DNA of 16,793 bases, taken from assembly GCA_900553805.1 (NCBI GenBank), contig USEU01000046.1, positions 1-16,793 on the forward strand, in the 5' to 3' direction. Source of the DNA: an uncultured Eubacteriales bacterium (GTDB taxonomy: Bacteria > Bacillota > Clostridia > Oscillospirales > Oscillospiraceae). This document shows positions 15,763 to 16,793 of this stretch, piece by piece. The translations under genes were made by a program, and so were the position numbers. Each line of letters opens with the position of its first letter. The stretch's first letter is position 1. The notes below the pieces were generated by a model. That model was given only the letters and a program-made list of their open reading frames with translations, did no database searches and was not told where the DNA came from.

Positions 15763-16600
15763 AAAAGCATATCGCCCCTTTCAGCTTTTAGCGCTCACAG
15801 TCCCGGCGGCAGAAGCGGCCGCGGGGAAAAACTGGCTGCCTACCCTGATCCTTGCGCTGGCGTCGGTGCTGGTATGTACCTGGATCAGCGCCCTGGCAGA
15901 CCCAAACCTGCAATGGCTGAATGATCTGCGCAGCATTGCGGCAGTCTTGCTGCTGAGCGGCCTGCTGAATTGGACCCATGACTGCTGGCCGGGACGCGGC
16001 GCGGCATATGCGGTGCCGGGCGTGCTGGTGCTGCTGGCAGTGTATGCGGTGTGGCGGGGCAGCGCCGTCCGCGCGGCAAGCGTACTGCGCTACGGTGTTT
16101 ACCTGATTTTCCTGCTCCTGGCGATTTCAGGGCTGCTTCAGCTCCGCTGGTCACAGCTTCGCCCCCGTGCGGAGCTGCCCAGTATGGCGCTGGCCGCAGC
16201 GCTGCTTTTGCCGCTGCTGGGACGTAAGGGAAAAACCTGGCACGTTTTCCCCAATGGATTGATTGCCGCTGCAGCTGCATTCATCACAGCGGGCACTGCG
16301 TCGCTGTATGCATACAGCCGGGGACTGTCCCTGGCGGGTGTCACAGAGCATTTGGAGAGCCTGGCCGCCTGCGCGCTCACAGCCGGCTGGTTTGCCTCGA
16401 TCTGCTATGTGCTGGACAGCGTCAAGGAAAAGGAAGAAAAGGACAACCGCATCCCTTTTTTGGGTGTGCTTGCCTATGGGATCTATGCCCTTGGCGTCCG
16501 CTTCCGCCCGGAGATCTTTGTCATTCTCGAGCTCACTTTGTGGGCAGTGATCCCCACTCTGTGGTCGATGAGGGAAAAACTTCGAAACGGAGTAAAATGA
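15752..16600 (+). CDS. GerB-like membrane protein (germinant permease type, shortened)
   Basis: 282 aa, largely hydrophobic with about 7-9 predicted membrane segments (for example LPTLILALASVLVCTWISAL at 29-48 and the stretch near 112-130). The N-terminus (PFQLLALTVPAAEAAAGKNW) resembles the opening of GerAB-type permeases of the APC superfamily, where a Gln-Leu-rich first helix is followed by a Gly-rich turn. Typical GerAB has about 360 aa and ten helices, so two or three helices are missing or unrecognised. The TTG start overlaps the GerC-like gene by 11 bases, with GGAGGGA upstream. The stop codon overlaps the first bases of the rRNA-type promoter repeat, and no terminator separates them. 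The GerB call is from context and overall shape; a different membrane protein is possible. Confidence 0.6.
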   Translation: MKDEKAYRPFQLLALTVPAAEAAAGKNWLPTLILALASVLVCTWISALADPNLQWLNDLRSIAAVLLLSGLLNWTHDCWPGRGAAYAVPGVLVLLAVYAVWRGSAVRAASVLRYGVYLIFLLLAISGLLQLRWSQLRPRAELPSMALAAALLLPLLGRKGKTWHVFPNGLIAAAAAFITAGTASLYAYSRGLSLAGVTEHLESLAACALTAGWFASICYVLDSVKEKEEKDNRIPFLGVLAYGIYALGVRFRPEIFVILELTLWAVIPTLWSMREKLRNGVK

Positions 16601-16602
16601 GC

Positions 16603-16631
16603 TTGACAAAAGGGGGAAGGAGTGATAATAT
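16603..16631 (+). promoter_or_regulatory. Strong promoter P1 of the putative rRNA operon
   Basis: TTGACA (16603-16608), a 17-bp spacer ending in TGA, and TAATAT (16626-16631). GATAAT (16624-16629) is an alternative -10 at a 15-bp spacing. The block 16599-16624 matches P2 (16702-16727) at all but three positions. It begins within the stop codon of the preceding gene. Confidence 0.7.
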
Positions 16632-16705
16632 AGCGAAGCTGTCCGCGGAAGCGGGTCAGAAGAGCGGGATAGACACAGAAACTTAAAGAAAAGTTAAAAA
16701 AGAGC

Positions 16706-16734
16706 TTGACAAAAAGTGGAAGGTGTGCTAGACT
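16706..16734 (+). promoter_or_regulatory. Strong promoter P2 of the putative rRNA operon
   Basis: TTGACA (16706-16711), a 17-bp spacer ending in TGC, and TAGACT (16729-16734). An A-rich stretch at 16679-16700 just upstream resembles an UP element. The start would be near 16741. Two homologous consensus promoters in tandem are typical of rRNA operons in Firmicutes. Confidence 0.75.
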
Positions 16735-16793
16735 GAGGAAGTTCACAGTGAGTGAACGGCTCTGTACCTTGTAAATTGAATAACGTAAAGACA
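16735..16793 (+). other. Probable rRNA operon leader, running off the window
   Basis: GTTCAC (16741-16746) and GTGAAC (16752-16757) form a hairpin at the predicted 5' end of the P2 transcript. The following CCTTGTAAATTGAATAACG resembles the conserved CTTTGAAAACTGAATA-type sequence seen in Firmicutes rRNA leaders and spacers. No rRNA gene is inside the window; a 16S gene shortly downstream is predicted. Confidence 0.6.

Overview
The window looks like the chromosome of a spore-forming, GC-rich gut-type clostridium, probably in or near Oscillospirales. Three things point there: SdaA-type serine dehydratase, proS and gdhA of Firmicutes type; a GerA-family spore germination cluster; and strong TTGACA / TGn-TATAAT promoters with AGGAGG ribosome binding sites. 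The species call is inference. No phage structural, CRISPR, tRNA or transposase gene is visible.

Layout. (1) 1-53 is the right end of a short inverted-repeat element. Its full 227-bp copy sits at 8160-8386 between proS and gdhA. (2) 100-4337, minus strand, is a decayed relic of a phage or conjugative-element 'large polyvalent protein'. One long open fragment (1021 aa) carries a duplicated 202-aa module on either side of an ADP-ribosyltransferase-like module. A frameshifted upstream part lies at about 3166-4337. (3) 4348-6449, minus strand, is an L-serine dehydratase gene with a translationally coupled LysR regulator. (4) proS (6658-8094, plus) is divergent from sdaA and has its own extended -10 promoter and a leader hairpin. 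(5) gdhA (8707-10041, plus) follows the small mobile element, a perfect 12-bp palindrome and a clear promoter, and is closed by two terminator-like hairpins. (6) 10216-13753, minus strand, is a tight operon: Nudix hydrolase, mnmE, cysteine desulfurase, GtrA-like membrane protein. (7) 13886-16600, plus, is a compact germinant-receptor operon of GerA-, GerC- and GerB-like genes, the last two much shorter than usual. (8) 16599-16793 holds two homologous strong promoters and what looks like the leader of an rRNA operon whose 16S gene would lie just beyond the window.

How the genes fit together. Serine dehydratase (serine to pyruvate plus ammonia) and NADP-type glutamate dehydrogenase are both nitrogen-handling enzymes under separate control. 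MnmE and the cysteine desulfurase plausibly serve the same wobble-uridine tRNA modification (cmnm5 and s2 groups). The germination genes lie directly upstream of the rRNA promoters with no visible terminator. The parts least like ordinary housekeeping sequence are the polyvalent-protein relic, the small inverted-repeat element, and the reduced germination operon.
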